From Chryseobacterium sp. S0630 (GTDB taxonomy: Bacteria > Bacteroidota > Bacteroidia > Flavobacteriales > Weeksellaceae), in the NCBI RefSeq assembly GCF_024158915.1, contig NZ_JAMZGF010000001.1, positions 62,001 through 126,000 on the forward strand: 64,000 nt of DNA, given 5' to 3'. A model generated the notes under the pieces. It ran no database searches. It was not told the origin of the DNA and saw only the letters and a list, made by a program, of their open reading frames with translations. A program made the position numbers and the translations under genes. This document shows positions 62,292-64,000 of this stretch, piece after piece (within the stretch, counting starts at the first letter, position 1; each line of letters starts with the position of its first letter).

Positions 62292-62810
62292 TTAAGAGTG
62301 TCCGAAACCGATATTTCCTTTTTTGTCAGATAATTTCTTTTTGAAATCAATCATTCTAAGAGCTGTAACGGCTGCTTCTACTCCTTTATTTCCAAGATCT
62401 CCACCGCTTCTCGCAATAGATTGTTCTTTGTTATCATCCGTTAATACACAGAAAATTGTTGGAGTATCTGTCATGATGTTACAGTCTTTAATTCCTTGCG
62501 CTACTGCAGAACATACATAATCAAAATGAGGAGTTTCCCCACGGATCACACATCCGATAGAAATTACTGCGTCATATTTTCTCTCTTTGCAAAGCTGCAT
62601 GCTTGCATAGCTTAATTCGAAAGCTCCTGGTACAGGGAAAAGTTTGATATTTTCAGGTTTTACCCCTTCTTTTTCAAGGATTTCCAAAGCTGCATCACGA
62701 AGATTGTAAGTTACAAAATCATTCCACTCAGAAAAAACAATGCCGATAGAAAAATCTTCGGCATTAGTTATATGAAGTGGCTTGTAATCGGATAGATTAA
62801 CTGTTGCCAT
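62292..62810 (-). CDS. ribH: 6,7-dimethyl-8-ribityllumazine synthase
   Basis: The 172-residue protein has the family set: IVFSEWNDFVTYNL, LFPVPGAFELSYASMQL, VISIGCVIRGETPHFDYVCSAVAQGI, TIFCVLTDDNKEQSIARSGGDLGNKG and AAVTALRMI. It joins the pyrimidine intermediate and dihydroxybutanone phosphate to the lumazine precursor of riboflavin, as icosahedral or pentameric cages. It starts 3 bases after the stop of the TPR gene and shares its promoter. No FMN riboswitch is seen in front. Confidence 0.96.
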   Translation of the reverse strand: MATVNLSDYKPLHITNAEDFSIGIVFSEWNDFVTYNLRDAALEILEKEGVKPENIKLFPVPGAFELSYASMQLCKERKYDAVISIGCVIRGETPHFDYVCSAVAQGIKDCNIMTDTPTIFCVLTDDNKEQSIARSGGDLGNKGVEAAVTALRMIDFKKKLSDKKGNIGFGHS

Positions 62811-62813
62811 TTT

Positions 62814-63521
62814 TTAATAATATTTAGTCATTTCAATATAAGAATCAGACATTCCGTTGTCGTAGTCCTGATATTTTTCATCAATTGCAGAGAAGTATTT
62901 TTTAGCTTCTGCATTTTTCTTTAATCCTAATGCAACGATACCTGCTTTTCTTGTGAAATAATATGTTGTGTAAGGATCATCAGATGCTGATGCAGCCTGA
63001 TCTAGCAGACCTAAAGCCTCATCATTTTTGTTAAGACCTGATTTTGCATCTGCCATAGCACCATATTTCATTGCCATTAAAGTCTTGTTTTTGGAAGAAA
63101 ATTTATCTAAAAGATCATAAGCTTCCTGGAACTTTCCTTCTTTGAATTTTAATAAACCGGCATTGTAAGAAGAAAGCTTACCGATTTCAGTAGAAGCATA
63201 TTCATTTGCTGTCCCTATAAAACCAGGATTAGCAGCAGATTTTCCACCCAAAGCATCTTTATCTTTACCTTCAGCAAGGTTTTTCTGAGCAGCAAGGAAA
63301 CTTTTTACAGCTTCAGTGTTCTTTGGAGCAATTACAAATTGCTTATAAGCAAAGAATCCTAAAACTCCTAAAATCAAAGCTCCAAATACAAAACCAAGTG
63401 GCTTTGAATATTTTTCAACAAATCTTTCAGTGTTTAAAGCTTCTCTATCAAGGTCTTTAAAGAACTCAACTGTTTCTTTACCTTCTTGCTCGTTCTGAGC
63501 ACTCTTTCCCAATTTTGCCAT
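62814..63521 (-). CDS. Membrane-anchored TPR protein (YfgM/Ancillary-translocon type)
   Basis: The 235-residue protein has a short cytosolic N-terminus (GKETVEFFKDLDREALNTERFVEKY) and one membrane helix (GFVFGALILGVLGFFAYKQF). Its periplasmic helical repeat region has EAYDLLDKFSSKNKTLMAMKYGAMADAKSGLN and NDEALGLLDQAAS, ending YIEMTKYY. This is the arrangement of YfgM-like tetratricopeptide proteins that assist protein export or envelope quality control. It leads an operon with ribH. The function is inferred from the architecture only. Confidence 0.75.
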   Translation of the reverse strand: MAKLGKSAQNEQEGKETVEFFKDLDREALNTERFVEKYSKPLGFVFGALILGVLGFFAYKQFVIAPKNTEAVKSFLAAQKNLAEGKDKDALGGKSAANPGFIGTANEYASTEIGKLSSYNAGLLKFKEGKFQEAYDLLDKFSSKNKTLMAMKYGAMADAKSGLNKNDEALGLLDQAASASDDPYTTYYFTRKAGIVALGLKKNAEAKKYFSAIDEKYQDYDNGMSDSYIEMTKYY

Positions 63522-63542
63522 AAGTTTTTAAAAATTGAAATG

Positions 63543-63573
63543 CAAATTTAATTGTTTCTGAGAGATTTACAAA
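63543..63573 (-). promoter_or_regulatory. Promoter of the TPR-ribH operon
   Basis: On the minus strand TTTG (63573-63570), 19 bases and TAAATTTG (63550-63543) match the consensus. The transcript start would lie about 18 bases before the gene. Confidence 0.7.
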
Positions 63574-63642
63574 ATACTTTGTGAGTATTATTGATGAAAT
63601 CTTGTGAATTGTTAATCTTGGATGATGAATTTATTAAAAAAA

Positions 63643-63725
63643 GATGCTTCGACAGGCTCAGCATGACACTTCTAATCTTACAGTAAATTATTAGCCATTG
63701 TCATGCTGAGCGGAGTCGAAGCATC
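63643..63725. repeat. Long inverted repeat (GATGCTTCGACAGGCTCAGC type)
   Basis: A 26-base arm at 63643-63668 and a 27-base arm at 63699-63725 are inverted copies with a few mismatches and a 30-base centre. The arms begin and end GATGCTTCGA / TCGAAGCATC. Near-identical units are common as dispersed intergenic repeats in flavobacterial and other genomes. It lies between the TPR-ribH promoter and the end of apt. Confidence 0.75.
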
Positions 63726-63750
63726 TATCTTTATCTTGTTAGGATCAATC

Positions 63751-64000
63751 TTAATAGCTTAAGATGTGGTAGATCTCTGCACCAAATTTTTTCAGTTTTT
63801 CATCACCATTCAAGCCTTGTAAGCCGATAAGAAAACTAAACTGTGAAACAATTGCTCCTTGTTTTTCTACCAACTTGGCAGCGGCTTCAGTAGTTCCTCC
63901 TGTTGCTAAAAGGTCATCGTGGATTAAAACTCTTTGTCCAGGTTTTATCTGTCCTTCACGGGTTTCAATAACGGCACTTCCATATTCCAGATCATACTTT
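63751..64000 (-). CDS. apt: Adenine phosphoribosyltransferase, 3' end only
   Basis: The last 82 codons are in the window, ending at TAA 63753-63751. They include the PRPP-binding signature VLIHDDLLATGGTTEAAAKL, preceded by KPGQRV, and the C-terminal FSFLIGLQGLNGDEKL. Adenine phosphoribosyltransferase makes AMP from adenine and PRPP for purine salvage. The rest lies beyond base 64000. Confidence 0.92.
   Translation of the reverse strand, partial: KYDLEYGSAVIETREGQIKPGQRVLIHDDLLATGGTTEAAAKLVEKQGAIVSQFSFLIGLQGLNGDEKLKKFGAEIYHILSY

Overview
The window looks like a chromosomal segment from a Chryseobacterium-type flavobacterium (Bacteroidota). The DNA is AT-rich. Promoters where visible are of the Bacteroidota type (TTG, a spacer of about 19-21 bases, then TAnnTTTG). 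The proteins are typical of the group: two GLPGLI-family proteins, two DUF3078 proteins, a T9SS sorting-domain protein, an S46 dipeptidyl-peptidase, a SufABCD cluster, a Spondin_N lipoprotein and TonB-dependent receptors. No rRNA, tRNA or CRISPR array was seen. Names and families come from recognition of sequence motifs, not from database searches.

The centrepiece is a 15.3 kb Tn7-like transposon at 4914-20213, inserted in the comM/yifB gene (fragments 4732-4913 and 20214-20897). Both ends can be read from the sequence. They start with 5'-TGT, form imperfect inverted repeats of about 28 bp, and carry repeated TnsB-type binding sites (three on the left at exact 20-bp spacing, two on the right). 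The core machinery lies at the right end as overlapping genes read leftward: tnsA, tnsB, tnsC and a short tniQ. A TnsE-like gene converges on tniQ. The cargo is two anti-phage systems: a Qat-type operon (qatABCD, 5150-9963) and a Gabija pair (gajA-gajB, 14014-10057). Two oddities stand out. qatC has a single in-frame TGA two codons after its PP-loop motif. About 220 codons of yifB, between the two fragments, are absent, and the bases flanking the element do not form a target duplication.

Left of the island (1-4731) are a DUF4374-like gene (partial) and, converging on it, a PepSY protein and TonB-dependent receptor pair, probably an iron or siderophore uptake locus. Right of the island come an orphan adenylation-thiolation-reductase (NRPS-like) enzyme, a small unknown gene, a Spondin_N lipoprotein, a DUF1905/YdeI protein, an S46 peptidase, a META-domain lipoprotein, a three-gene surface-protein operon with a T9SS signal, and a LytTR regulator whose phospho-acceptor Asp is replaced by Glu.

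From 34 to 46 kb the genes are mostly rightward: hflX, a DUF4919 protein, a Na+/H+ antiporter, an AlkD-like repair protein, a lipoprotein with two related exported proteins, a DUF6122 membrane protein, a Ca2+/H+ antiporter, an inward-rectifier K+ channel and a YkgJ-type cysteine-cluster protein. A truncated haemoglobin runs the other way and appears to have a nearly leaderless promoter. From 46 to 64 kb are a DUF1801 protein, gdhA, dprA, a rhomboid protease, two tandem DUF3078 proteins, sufD-sufC-sufB-sufA (read leftward), two tandem GLPGLI proteins, a zinc metallopeptidase, an LTA-synthase-like sulfatase, ribH with a TPR protein, and the 3' end of apt.
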